A stretch of 24,454 nt of DNA from positions 1 to 24,454 of the forward strand of contig JBMZVD010000029.1 in assembly GCA_049625305.1 (NCBI GenBank), read 5' to 3'. The notes under the pieces are model-generated. The model did not search any database, had not been told where the DNA came from, and was given only the letters and a program-made list of their open reading frames with translations. Below, one piece after another: positions 16,175 to 24,454 of this stretch. The first letter of the stretch is position 1; the number at the start of each line of letters is the position of its first letter. This DNA is from Flavicella sp049625305. GTDB taxonomy: Bacteria; Bacteroidota; Bacteroidia; Flavobacteriales; Flavobacteriaceae. The position numbers were made by a program, and so were the translations under genes.

Positions 16175-16201
16175 TCATTATTATGAATATCATTATTATG
16201 A
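16175..16201. repeat. Tandem 12-bp near-palindromes, possible regulator site
   Basis: TCATTATTATGA occurs twice, identical, at 16175-16186 and 16190-16201, separated by ATA. Each copy has matching TCAT/ATGA ends. The pair lies 33-66 bp upstream of the -7 candidate, where an activator would bind. Positions 16179-16197 also match 14 of 19 bases of the E. coli Fur box. Confidence 0.5.
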
Positions 16202-16374
16202 CTGTTTAGAATGAGTAAATATTAATTTTTACGATAAATTTTGTCAAATTAACATCAGTAGAATGCTATTCAAACTTTAGATGTTAATATAGTACATGTC
16301 GAAGTTAAGAAATTACATTCAAATTCAAAATAAATAATATGTAGTTTTTTTGAATATCGAATGTCTTTTGTGGC

Positions 16375-16405
16375 AAAAAAAAGAGAGCTATAAAGCTCTC
16401 TTTTT
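16375..16405 (-). terminator. Rho-independent terminator after gltD
   Basis: A 12-bp perfect stem (16378-16389 with 16394-16405) closes a four-base loop, and on the minus strand a run of eight T spans the end of the stem and the bases after it. It is 26 bp after the gltD stop and ends the gltBD operon. Confidence 0.9.
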
Positions 16406-16431
16406 AAAAGTTTAGTATGTTTAGTTGGTTA

Positions 16432-17901
16432 TTAGTCATTAATAGCAACCAAATCTCCATCTGCATTTTTTGTTGGTAAATCTGATTTTCCCATAAGGTA
16501 AATATCCACTTGACGCGCTGCTTCCCTTCCTTCTGAGATGGCCCAAACAATTAGTGATTGCCCTCTACGCATATCTCCAGCTGTAAATATGTTAGGGATG
16601 TTTGTTTGGTATTTACCATAGGTAGCTTTGTAGTTTGAACGTACATCTCTTTCAATTCCTAATTGGTCTGCAAGTGTACTCTCAGGACCTGTGAAACCAA
16701 GTGCTAAAAGTGCAAGATCACAAGGCCATGTTTTTTCGGTACCTTCTATTTCAACTAGTTGAGGTCTTTGGCCAGGAACCATTTTCCATTCTACATTTAC
16801 TGTTTTTAGTGCAGTAAGTTTACCATCGCTATCCTTTACAAATTCTTTGGTATTGATAAGCCAATTACGTTCACATCCTTCTTTGTGAGAAGAAGATGTT
16901 TTAAGTTGTAAAGGCCAATATGGCCATGGAGTAGAGGCAGATCTATGTCCTGGTGGTTTTGGCATGATTTCAAAGTTAGTCACTGATTTAGCTCCCTGTC
17001 TGTTTGAAGTACCCACACAATCAGATCCGGTATCCCCACCACCAATGACAACCACATTTTTTCCTGTTGCTACGATCTGGTTTTCAATTTTCTCACCGAA
17101 AACAACCTTTGTTTGTTGTGTCAAGAAATCCATTGCTTGTACGACACCATCTGCATCGATACCTGGTGTCGGCAAGCTTCTTCTTTCTGTGGCTCCTCCA
17201 CACAAAACAACAGCGTCAAAATTCTTAAGATCTTCAACTTTATAGTTGACACCTACATTTACATTTACTTTGAATTCGATTCCTTCAGCTTCCAAAATTG
17301 CAACACGACGATCTATGATTCCTTTCTCCATTTTAAAGTTAGGAATACCGTAGCGCAACAAACCACCAATGGCATTGTCTCTTTCAAAAACGGTGACTGT
17401 ATGTCCTGCTCTATTGAGTTGTTGTGCTGTAGCCAAACCAGCCGGTCCAGATCCAACAACAGCTATTGTTTTGCCTGTTCTTACTTTTGGAGGTTGTGGT
17501 TTGATCCATCCCTCTTTAAAAGCGCGTTCTACAATATTTTTTTCGATATTTTCAATTGAAATAGGGTCTTCGATAAGTCCAAGAACGCATGCTTTTTCAC
17601 ATGGAGCAGGGCATAAACGTCCTGTAAATTCAGGAAAGTTATTGGTAGAATGTAAAATCCACGAAGCTTTTTGCCATTCTTCTTGATGTACCATGTGGTT
17701 GAAGTCTGGAATCAAATTTCCCAATGGGCATCCACTGTGGCAAAATGGAATTCCGCAATCCATACATCTAGAACCTTGTTTTTTGAGTTCTGTTTCACTC
17801 AATGGTACTGTAAACTCTTTGTAATGACTTACACGCTCCTCTACAGCAGTATATTGTTCATCCTTTCTTTCGAATTCTTTAAAACCTGTTACTTTTCCCA
17901 T
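16432..17901 (-). CDS. gltD: Glutamate synthase small subunit GltD
   Basis: The 489-residue FAD/iron-sulfur beta subunit of NADPH-dependent glutamate synthase; it oxidises NADPH and passes electrons through [4Fe-4S] clusters to GltB. The N-terminal cluster domain shows C46, C49, C54, C58, then C97, C101 and C105. The FAD Rossmann motif is VVGSGPAGLA (148-157), the pyridine-nucleotide motif is VVVIGGGDTGSDC, and the C-terminal FAD segment contains IFTAGDMRRGQSLIVWAI. Length fits the family (about 470-490). The start at 17901 lies only 4 bp after the gltB stop, so the two are translationally coupled. A terminator follows. It is the only GltD in the window and could in principle serve both large subunits. 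Confidence 0.96.
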   Translation of the reverse strand: MGKVTGFKEFERKDEQYTAVEERVSHYKEFTVPLSETELKKQGSRCMDCGIPFCHSGCPLGNLIPDFNHMVHQEEWQKASWILHSTNNFPEFTGRLCPAPCEKACVLGLIEDPISIENIEKNIVERAFKEGWIKPQPPKVRTGKTIAVVGSGPAGLATAQQLNRAGHTVTVFERDNAIGGLLRYGIPNFKMEKGIIDRRVAILEAEGIEFKVNVNVGVNYKVEDLKNFDAVVLCGGATERRSLPTPGIDADGVVQAMDFLTQQTKVVFGEKIENQIVATGKNVVVIGGGDTGSDCVGTSNRQGAKSVTNFEIMPKPPGHRSASTPWPYWPLQLKTSSSHKEGCERNWLINTKEFVKDSDGKLTALKTVNVEWKMVPGQRPQLVEIEGTEKTWPCDLALLALGFTGPESTLADQLGIERDVRSNYKATYGKYQTNIPNIFTAGDMRRGQSLIVWAISEGREAARQVDIYLMGKSDLPTKNADGDLVAIND

Positions 17902-17905
17902 GATG

Positions 17906-20900
17906 TTATGCTATTGTTAGTTCTTCAACCATTATTTCTCCTTTTGCCAAACGAGCCAATGCTTTTTTGTATTCTGTAGGCATGATTCTTACAAAATGCT
18001 TTAAGCTATTTTCCCAATCGGCAAGTATTTCTTTACCTCTGTTACTTTCTGTATAGAGTACGTGTTTTTCAATCATTGCTTTTAAATCAGCAGCGTGTTC
18101 GTCTGTAATGTCTTCAAATTCAATTGTCTCTTCGTTGCAAAGTCCTTTTGTGAATTTGTCTTTAGGATCGTAAATGTATGCGATTCCTCCACTCATTCCT
18201 GCAGCAAAATTTCTACCTGTTTCACCAAGTACTACTACTTTACCTCCTGTCATGTATTCACAACAGTGATCCCCAACTCCCTCAACTACGGCAACTGCTC
18301 CTGAGTTACGAACTGCAAAACGTTCTCCCGCAATTCCGTTGATATAGGCTTCTCCTTCAACAGCTCCAAATAAACAAACGTTACCAACGATGATATTGTC
18401 TTCAGCTATAAAGTCGGCCTTGGCAGGTTTTTTAACAATCAATTTAGCTCCAGACAATCCTTTCCCTAAATAATCATTGGTATTACCTTCTACAGTAAAT
18501 GTCAAACCGTGTGCACCAAAAGCTCCGAGACTCTGTCCAGCAGAACCTGTAAAGTTGATGTTTAATGTGTCTTCCGGAAGACCTAAATGACCGTATATTT
18601 TTGAGATTTCATTACTTACAATAGCCCCTACAGAACGATCTGTATTGATGATTGGGTAATTCAATGTCATTTGTTCTTTTCTGTACAATGCACGGTGAGA
18701 ATCTTTCAGTATTTGGAAGTCAATCACATTCTCTAAACCATGATCTTGAGTCTCTGTATTGCGAACAGGCATCTCATTGTATTGAGCAGGTGTGTGAAGG
18801 ATTGCAGATAAATCAAGTCCTTTAGCTTTGTAGTGTGAAATAGCTTTGTTTGCATTGATCTTATGCGTTTGTCCGACCATTTCTTCAAGTGTTCTAAATC
18901 CAAGTTCAGCCATAATACCTCTCAATTCTTCTGCTATATAGTAGAAGAAATTGATTACGTGTTCTGGTGTTCCCTTAAAGTTAGCACGTAATTCTTTGTC
19001 TTGTGTAGCGATTCCTACTGGACAGGTGTTCAAATGACACTTACGCATCATAATACAACCAGAAGCAACAAGAGGAGCGGTTGCAAACCCAAATTCTTCT
19101 GCCCCTAATAATGCAGCGATAGCTACATCACGTCCGGTTTTTAATTGTCCATCACACTCTACTACAATTCTGCTTCGCAAGTTGTTGAGAACTAATGTCT
19201 GTTGTGCTTCTGCTAAACCTAATTCCCAAGGTAGTCCTGCGTGTTTTAAAGAGGTAAGGGGAGAGGCTCCTGTTCCACCATCGTATCCAGATATCAATAC
19301 CACATCTGCCTTGGCTTTAGATACACCGGCAGCAATGGTACCAACACCAACTTCTGATACCAATTTTACATTAATTCTAGCTTCTCTATTCGCGTTTTTC
19401 AAATCGTAGATAAGTTGTGCTAAATCTTCAATTGAATAGATATCATGGTGTGGTGGTGGTGAAATCAATCCTACAAATGGTGTTGAATTTCTCGCAGCTG
19501 CAATCCAAGGCAATACCTTTTCACCTGGCAATTGCCCACCTTCTCCTGGTTTTGCACCTTGGGCCATTTTTATTTGTATTTCTTTTGCGCTAGAAAGGTA
19601 GTGTGAAGTTACCCCAAATCTACCCGAGGCAACTTGTTTGATAGCTGAATTTCTACTATCACCATTTACACTGGGTTGAAAACGTTTTCTGTCTTCACCA
19701 CCTTCTCCTGAGTTCGATTTTCCACCAATTCTATTCATGGCAATCGCTAAGTTTTCGTGCGCTTCTCTTGAGATAGATCCATAAGACATGGCTCCTGTTT
19801 TAAAACGCTTTACGATTTCCGTCCATGGTTCTACTTCGTCAAGAGGAATAGGATCTAAATTGTCAAATTCAAACAATCCTCGAATGGTCATTAATCTTTC
19901 AGACTGCTCGTTAACTGTTTTGGCATACGTATCGTAACTTTTTTGATCACTCAGTCTTACAGCCTGTTGTAGTTTCGCAACAGTCGTAGGGTTGAACATG
20001 TGTCTTTCTCCATTACGTCTCCATCTATAATCTCCTCCAATATTTAATCCCAAACGGTTTTTTATCAAAGTATCAGGATATGCATACTTGTATCTTTCTG
20101 TGATCTCTTTTTCTATTTCATACAATCCGATACCTTCAATTCTGGAAGCAGTGTATGGGAAGTATTTTTCAACAAATTGGGAGTTGAAACCTACAATTTC
20201 AAATATTTGGGAACCTCTGTAAGAATGCAATGTTGAGATTCCAATTTTGTTCATCACTTTTAGGATTCCTTTCCCAATAGCCTTGTTGAAGTTTTTAACA
20301 GCTTGCTCTTCATCCATGCCGGTAATGAATCCTTCTTGTACTTGTTTGCGAATGATCTCATTTACCATGTATGGATTTACCGCACTAGCACCATAGCCAA
20401 ACAAAGTAGCAAAGTGATGAGGTTCACGAGGTTCTGCAGACTCTATGATAATATCAAAATAAGATCGTTTTCTCAAACGATTCATTTGATGGTTTACATA
20501 CGAACATGCTAAAAGCGATGGGATAGGAGCGTACTCTTTATTGACCCCTCTATCAGATAGAATGATGATGTTTGTTTTTCTATCAAGTGCTTTGGTAATT
20601 TGTACAATGATGTTTTCCAATGCATCTTCCAATCCATTAAGACCTTTGGCTTTAGGATAGAGCATTTCAATGGTTTCACTTTTAAAATCTCCGACACTAA
20701 TGTTTCTGATTTTTTCTAAATCATTGTTTGATATTACTGGGTTCTGAATTCTCAATTTTTTACATTGACGTTCAGTAATGCTAAATATATTTCTGTCTTT
20801 ACCCAATGCCAAACTAATATCTGTTACAATTTCTTCACGGATACCATCCAATGGAGGATTTGTCACTTGCGCAAACAATTGTTTGAAATAATTAGAGATA

Positions 20901-22420
20901 AGTTGTGGTCTGTCTGATAATACTGCCAATGGTGTGTCTATACCCATTGACCCTAATGCCTCTTTACCAGCGATGGCCATTGGTGTGATAACTTCTTGAA
21001 TGTCCTCAATAGTATAGTTGAATAAACGAGATCTAGTCTGAATATCTGTCGGTTCTATTGGACAAGATTCTTTAGTGTCTGGTACGTCTTTTAGGTACAA
21101 TCTAGTAGCATCCAGCCATTCTTTATAGGGTCTTTCAGAGACTATCTTAGATTTAATTTCTTCATCGTTGATGATTCGACCTTCGTTCATGTCTACCAAA
21201 AACATCTTACCAGGCTCCAAACGACCGTGTATTTCAACGTCTTCTGGTTCAACATGCACCACACCGATCTCTGAGGCCATGATTAGTTTTCCACTTTTAG
21301 TGACCGTATATCTTGAAGGTCTCAGACCATTTCTATCGAGCAAAGCACCGATATAGTCTCCATCCGTAAAAGGAACAGAGGCAGGTCCGTCCCATGGCTC
21401 CATAATACATGCATTGTATTCGTAAAATGCCTTACGGTCTTCAGACATGGTTTCGTGTTTTTCCCATGCTTCAGGAATCATCATCATCATGACTTCAGGA
21501 AGTGACCTACCGGTGTGTGTCAATAATTCAACCACCATATCCATTGAGGCAGAATCAGATTTGCCTGGGAGTATGATGGGGAATAATTTATCTATTTGAG
21601 GTCCGAAAACATCACTTTTCATGATTTCCTCACGAACCCTCATTCTACTTACATTACCGCGAAGTGTGTTGATTTCTCCGTTCTGACACATGTATCGGAA
21701 AGGTTGTGCCAATTCCCAAGCAGGCATTGTATTGGTAGAAAATCGTTGGTGAACCAAAGCGAGTCTCGTCAAAAAGTCGGGTTCCATCAAGTCTTTGTAG
21801 TAAGGACCGATGTCTTCAGGCATGATAATACCTTTGTATATAAGCGTAGTGTTTGATAAGCTTGGTAGATAAAAATAAGAGCTTTCAGACATTTTTGAAT
21901 TGCTGATTGCATGCTCTGTAATTTTACGTGCAGCGTATAATTTTGCTTTGAATGTAGCTTCGTCTATGTCTTCTGATTTACCAATGAATATCTGTTCGAT
22001 ATTAGGTTCAGAAGCCAAAGCTATTTCACCTAATTGAGATGAGTCAACAGGAACTTGTCTCCAACCAAGTATTGATAGACCTTGTTCTTCAATTTCTTTT
22101 TCAAAAGTCTGTTTGCAATGTGAGTACTGATTTTTGTTTTTTGGTAAGAAAACCATACCCACTGCATAGTCTCTTTGCTTTGGAAGTTTAAATTCACACA
22201 CTCTATTGAAGTAATCGTGAGGGATGTCTATCAACAAACCTGCACCATCTCCTGTTTTACCATCGGAACTAACTCCACCTCTATGTTCTAGTTTGACGAG
22301 TATTTCAAGAGCATCGTGAATAATTTGGTTTGTTTTTTCACCTTTAAGATTACAAATAAATCCTGCACCGCAATTTTCGTGTTCAAATTCTTTTGAATAA
22401 AGTCCTTTTTTTTCTGTCAT
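17906..22420 (-). CDS. gltB: Glutamate synthase large subunit GltB, standard type
   Basis: The 1504-residue alpha subunit of NADPH glutamate synthase, forming two glutamates from glutamine and 2-oxoglutarate. Ntn amidotransferase domain: C17 (nucleophile after a 16-residue propeptide), R47, N247-G248-E249 and D289, with EPWDGPA (341-347) and LLDRNGLRPSRY (360-371). Central domain about 470-790. FMN synthase domain 870-1230 with TGAMSYGSIS (875-884), QGAKPGEGGQLPG (954-966) and PPPHHDIYSIEDLAQL (988-1003). The [3Fe-4S] cysteines C1122, C1128 and C1133 have the normal spacing. The GXGXG beta-helix is near the C-terminus, which ends soon after, as in typical members. The residue before N247-G-E is Q246, where many homologues have His. 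First gene of gltBD; the Amt terminator precedes it. Confidence 0.96.
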   Translation of the reverse strand: MTEKKGLYSKEFEHENCGAGFICNLKGEKTNQIIHDALEILVKLEHRGGVSSDGKTGDGAGLLIDIPHDYFNRVCEFKLPKQRDYAVGMVFLPKNKNQYSHCKQTFEKEIEEQGLSILGWRQVPVDSSQLGEIALASEPNIEQIFIGKSEDIDEATFKAKLYAARKITEHAISNSKMSESSYFYLPSLSNTTLIYKGIIMPEDIGPYYKDLMEPDFLTRLALVHQRFSTNTMPAWELAQPFRYMCQNGEINTLRGNVSRMRVREEIMKSDVFGPQIDKLFPIILPGKSDSASMDMVVELLTHTGRSLPEVMMMMIPEAWEKHETMSEDRKAFYEYNACIMEPWDGPASVPFTDGDYIGALLDRNGLRPSRYTVTKSGKLIMASEIGVVHVEPEDVEIHGRLEPGKMFLVDMNEGRIINDEEIKSKIVSERPYKEWLDATRLYLKDVPDTKESCPIEPTDIQTRSRLFNYTIEDIQEVITPMAIAGKEALGSMGIDTPLAVLSDRPQLISNYFKQLFAQVTNPPLDGIREEIVTDISLALGKDRNIFSITERQCKKLRIQNPVISNNDLEKIRNISVGDFKSETIEMLYPKAKGLNGLEDALENIIVQITKALDRKTNIIILSDRGVNKEYAPIPSLLACSYVNHQMNRLRKRSYFDIIIESAEPREPHHFATLFGYGASAVNPYMVNEIIRKQVQEGFITGMDEEQAVKNFNKAIGKGILKVMNKIGISTLHSYRGSQIFEIVGFNSQFVEKYFPYTASRIEGIGLYEIEKEITERYKYAYPDTLIKNRLGLNIGGDYRWRRNGERHMFNPTTVAKLQQAVRLSDQKSYDTYAKTVNEQSERLMTIRGLFEFDNLDPIPLDEVEPWTEIVKRFKTGAMSYGSISREAHENLAIAMNRIGGKSNSGEGGEDRKRFQPSVNGDSRNSAIKQVASGRFGVTSHYLSSAKEIQIKMAQGAKPGEGGQLPGEKVLPWIAAARNSTPFVGLISPPPHHDIYSIEDLAQLIYDLKNANREARINVKLVSEVGVGTIAAGVSKAKADVVLISGYDGGTGASPLTSLKHAGLPWELGLAEAQQTLVLNNLRSRIVVECDGQLKTGRDVAIAALLGAEEFGFATAPLVASGCIMMRKCHLNTCPVGIATQDKELRANFKGTPEHVINFFYYIAEELRGIMAELGFRTLEEMVGQTHKINANKAISHYKAKGLDLSAILHTPAQYNEMPVRNTETQDHGLENVIDFQILKDSHRALYRKEQMTLNYPIINTDRSVGAIVSNEISKIYGHLGLPEDTLNINFTGSAGQSLGAFGAHGLTFTVEGNTNDYLGKGLSGAKLIVKKPAKADFIAEDNIIVGNVCLFGAVEGEAYINGIAGERFAVRNSGAVAVVEGVGDHCCEYMTGGKVVVLGETGRNFAAGMSGGIAYIYDPKDKFTKGLCNEETIEFEDITDEHAADLKAMIEKHVLYTESNRGKEILADWENSLKHFVRIMPTEYKKALARLAKGEIMVEELTIA

Positions 22421-22623
22421 AACGCTGTTAATAAGTTGTAAAATTACGGATTTTTCAAGTTAAAAGCCAATATTCACTTTGCATAGGGGGTTTTTGTTGG
22501 TGTTATTTAGTAGGCTTGTAAAATAAGTTGTGTTTTCTTGAAGATATCGTAAATATTGATGAATTTATTGTGTGTAATCTATTTTTACAAACAAACACAA
22601 TTTAGTTTATATTCTTTCTAAAT
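22421..22623 (-). promoter_or_regulatory. Probable gltB promoter region
   Basis: No gene is seen here. Since a terminator lies on the upstream side, gltBD must start within it. The best -7 candidate, minus-strand TAATTTTA at 22439-22446, matches seven of eight positions of TAnnTTTG and has a TTG 24 bp upstream, but would leave a leader of only about 12 nt. Weak support. Confidence 0.35.
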
Positions 22624-22659
22624 AAAAAAGAGCCTTATAGTTTCCTATAAGGCTCTTTT
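22624..22659 (-). terminator. Rho-independent terminator after the ammonium transporter gene
   Basis: A perfect 15-bp stem (22626-22640 with 22645-22659) with a TTTC loop; in the minus direction the stem runs into a six-T stretch. It separates glnK-amtB from gltBD. Confidence 0.93.
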
Positions 22660-22688
22660 ATTTAGTAAGTTAACTAAAGATTTTGATT

Positions 22689-23927
22689 TTAGTGATCGTT
22701 CAATCTGTAATCAGGGTATGCATTCATTCCGTGTTCGTGATTGTCTAATCCTTCGATTTCTTCTTTTTCTGAAACTCTTAGTCCCATAGTTTTCTTCAAT
22801 GTAAATAAGATGATAAAAGAAGTTGTCAAACAGAAAGCACCAACGATGGCAACTCCTGTTAATTGCGTTAAGAATTGATCCATACTTGCCATAGCTCCAA
22901 AGATACCTACTGCCAATGTTCCCCAGATACCACAAATCAAGTGCACTGCAACGGCTCCAACTGGGTCGTCCAATCTCAACTTGTCTATCAATGCAACTGC
23001 CAATACGATGATAACACCTGCGATAGCGCCAATAATGATGGCATCATCAGGACTCATTTGATCAGCTCCAGCAGTGATTCCTACCAATCCACCTAGGATT
23101 CCGTTCAAGAACATTGTCAAGTCGTAATTTTTATATAGGATTTGAGAAAAGATAAATGCTCCGATTCCACCTGCAGCAGCAGCCAAACATGTAGTTACCA
23201 ATGTCAAAGATGTTAATGTTGGATCAGCAGACAATACAGAACCACCGTTAAAACCAAACCATCCTAACCATAAGATCAATACACCTGCTGTAGCTAAAGG
23301 AATGTTGTGACCAGCAATAACTTTAGGGTTTCCATCTTCGTCAAATTTTCCAATACGAGCTCCTAGCAACCAGATAGCTATCAAAGCAGCCCATCCACCG
23401 ACACCGTGTACCAATGTAGAACCAGCAAAATCATAGAATCCCATTGCGTCTAAGAATCCACCTCCCCATTTCCAAGCACCTACTATTGGATATACCAATC
23501 CAACATACACCAATGTAAATACCATAAAAGATGTCAATTTGATTCTTTCAGCTACGGCTCCAGAAACGATAGTTGCAGCAGTAGCAGCAAACATTCCTTG
23601 GAACAAAAAGTCTGTCCACCAAGTGTATCCTCCGTCTGCATAATCAGGTGTCATTCCGTTTTCAGGGGCGTCAATTCCGAATCCTGCAAATTTTAAAAAA
23701 CCTGCATCACCCTCTTCAAATCCAGGGTACATTAAGTTGAATCCTCCTATGTAGTATAATAAGAGTCCAACACAAATAATAAATACGTTTTTAAATAAAA
23801 TGTTGATTGTGTTTTTTTGTCTTGTCAATCCGATTTCTAAGAATGAGAAACCTAAGTGCATGAAAAATACCAATGCTGTACATAGCATCATCCATACGTT
23901 ATTCGCTGTAAATAAACCTGCGTCCAT
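22689..23927 (-). CDS. amtB: Ammonium transporter Amt
   Basis: Inner-membrane ammonium channel of the Amt/MEP/Rh family, 412 residues with about eleven membrane helices, a trimer in known members. The conserved pore pair is H174 (STLVHGVGG) and H329 (GAVAVHLICG); D166 in YDFAGS is the structural aspartate, and FQGMFAATAATI (109-120) carries a Phe of the pore gate. There is no cleavable signal peptide; the first helix begins near residue 10. The cytoplasmic tail after residue 380 (GLRVSEKEEIEGLD, then EHG, then AYPD) is the usual P-II-contacting tail. The P-II gene lies 24 bp upstream in the same operon, so direct gating by that P-II protein is expected from the E. coli GlnK-AmtB precedent. 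A terminator follows. Confidence 0.96.
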   Translation of the reverse strand: MDAGLFTANNVWMMLCTALVFFMHLGFSFLEIGLTRQKNTINILFKNVFIICVGLLLYYIGGFNLMYPGFEEGDAGFLKFAGFGIDAPENGMTPDYADGGYTWWTDFLFQGMFAATAATIVSGAVAERIKLTSFMVFTLVYVGLVYPIVGAWKWGGGFLDAMGFYDFAGSTLVHGVGGWAALIAIWLLGARIGKFDEDGNPKVIAGHNIPLATAGVLILWLGWFGFNGGSVLSADPTLTSLTLVTTCLAAAAGGIGAFIFSQILYKNYDLTMFLNGILGGLVGITAGADQMSPDDAIIIGAIAGVIIVLAVALIDKLRLDDPVGAVAVHLICGIWGTLAVGIFGAMASMDQFLTQLTGVAIVGAFCLTTSFIILFTLKKTMGLRVSEKEEIEGLDNHEHGMNAYPDYRLNDH

Positions 23928-23951
23928 AATTTTGTTATTTCTTTGTGTGTG

Positions 23952-24290
23952 TTATTTTAAAGTGTCTTCTCCTTGTTCTCCAGTACGGATTCTGTATGCG
24001 TTTTCTATATTAGAAACGAAAATTTTACCATCTCCGATTTCTCCTGTTGCAGCAGCCTTCAAAATAGCTTGCACTGTAACTTCTTCAAAGTCATCGTTTA
24101 CTACGATAGACAATTGTCTTCTTTGAATGTCAGAAGTGCTGTAGGCAACACCTCTATATACGTGCCCCTTTTTTTCGTTTCCTTGTCCAGTTACATCCCA
24201 GTAAGAAAAGAAATATACATTTACTTCTTGCAAGGCTTTTTTTACATCAGAAAATTTTGACTTTCTGATAATTGCTTCAATTTTTTTCAT
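23952..24290 (-). CDS. glnK: P-II nitrogen regulatory protein (GlnK type) with altered T-loop
   Basis: Trimeric signal protein of 112 residues that binds ATP/ADP and 2-oxoglutarate and gates Amt. The core is typical: MKKIEAIIR start, GDGKIFV (86-92) and RIRTGE (100-105). The T-loop region differs. E. coli has G-x-G-x-Q39-K-G; here it is GQGNEKKG with E39 instead of the metal- and 2-oxoglutarate-coordinating Gln, and the loop is one residue shorter before VYRG. Y45, R46 and Y50 correspond to E. coli Y46, R47 and Y51, so the pore-inserting Arg and the possible uridylylation Tyr remain, but E50 is replaced by A49 and the LPK motif by QRR. Operon with amtB, 24 bp apart. The glnK name rests on linkage to amtB. 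Confidence 0.94.
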   Translation of the reverse strand: MKKIEAIIRKSKFSDVKKALQEVNVYFFSYWDVTGQGNEKKGHVYRGVAYSTSDIQRRQLSIVVNDDFEEVTVQAILKAAATGEIGDGKIFVSNIENAYRIRTGEQGEDTLK

Positions 24291-24322
24291 TTTTTTTGAG
24301 TTAGTATTTATTAAGTGTAATT

Positions 24323-24355
24323 AAAAAAGCTACACTTTTAAAGTGTAGCTTTTTT
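24323..24355 (-). terminator. Hairpin between the upstream gene and glnK
   Basis: The stem pairs 24323-24337 with 24341-24355, including the GC-containing part GCTACAC/GTGTAGC, with a small loop; six T follow in the minus direction. It lies 10 bp after the stop of the partial gene and only 32 bp before the glnK start, so it is either a normal terminator with a promoter embedded in it or an attenuator. It is symmetric in both directions. Confidence 0.8.
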
Positions 24356-24365
24356 TATTTTTTTC

Positions 24366-24454
24366 TTAGAAAGAGTATACCGCTGCAACAGTGAAAGCCG
24401 AAACGCTTTCTTCGTTGATAGCTTCAATCATTGCATCATCAGAAGAGTCGTATC
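24366..24454 (-). CDS. 3' end of a probable outer-membrane beta-barrel protein, cut by the window
   Basis: Only the last 28 residues are visible: an open frame from the right edge ending in SAFTVAAVYSF and a stop. Alternating hydrophobic residues with a terminal Phe are typical of the last strand of an outer-membrane barrel and its assembly signal. The other two frames on this strand have stops, and a terminator follows after 10 bp, which supports a real gene end. A porin-like gene before glnK-amtB would fit solute uptake, but the family cannot be named from this fragment. Confidence 0.5.
   Translation of the reverse strand, partial: YDSSDDAMIEAINEESVSAFTVAAVYSF

Larger units (their letters stand above)
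16090..16374. other. Intergenic promoter region of the second glutamate synthase-like gene
   Basis: No gene is visible on either strand. The region holds a -7 candidate (16135-16142), a small inverted repeat CAATTTT/AAAATTG (16108-16127) that would lie at the transcript start or leader, and a tandem repeat (16175-16201). With the gltD terminator behind it, this shows that the large gene is transcribed separately from gltBD. Confidence 0.6.

Noticed and set aside
17113..17559. Plus-strand open frame of 148 codons inside gltD
   Set aside because: It lies fully antisense to a clear gene, has Cys/Phe/Ser-rich composition typical of reverse-strand reading, and no family resemblance. Other plus-strand frames after 2700 were dropped for the same reason.

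Overview
The window is AT-rich bacterial chromosome, most likely from a member of the Bacteroidota, class Flavobacteriia. The evidence is an nrdB-nrdA pair of the flavobacterial type, promoter-like TAnnTTTG elements, a DUF2452 protein and a small helical protein family I associate with flavobacteria, and a P-II protein with an unusual T-loop. I cannot name a genus. There are no mobile elements, tRNA or rRNA genes, or CRISPR arrays. All genes after position 2700 lie on the minus strand, so they are transcribed right to left.

Left part (1-2664): the 3' part of nrdB and a complete nrdA, encoding an aerobic class I ribonucleotide reductase, closed by a strong terminator. NrdA has no N-terminal ATP-cone. 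The NrdB residues fit the dimanganese class Id group described from Flavobacterium johnsoniae. Next (2748-5353) come a 1-Cys peroxiredoxin, an atypical nitroreductase-fold protein, and a DUF3050 protein (heme-oxygenase-like fold), the last two probably co-transcribed.

Middle part (5416-8724): a compact minus-strand operon of a two-part DUF2452 protein, a small helical protein, a class I CPD photolyase and an exported CIA30-domain protein. A perfect 10+10 bp palindrome overlaps its probable -7 element.

Right part (8794-24454): a nitrogen-assimilation locus. In transcription order it holds the end of a probable outer-membrane barrel protein, a P-II protein and an Amt ammonium transporter (one operon), then a standard NADPH glutamate synthase (gltB-gltD, 4 bp apart), then a second, very large glutamate synthase-like protein of 1803 residues and a CysJ-type diflavin reductase 66 bp behind it. 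Hairpin terminators separate these units. Amt brings in ammonium, P-II senses nitrogen and energy status, and GltBD makes glutamate from glutamine and 2-oxoglutarate.

The most unusual item is the second GltB-like protein. It keeps the amidotransferase residues and the FMN domain, but has an insert of about 100 residues before the FMN domain, a C-terminal extension of about 190 residues, and an iron-sulfur cysteine spacing one residue shorter than normal. It has no GltD of its own; the diflavin reductase is next to it instead. This could be a glutamate synthase-like system with a different electron donor. That is inference from gene order and sequence, not shown.
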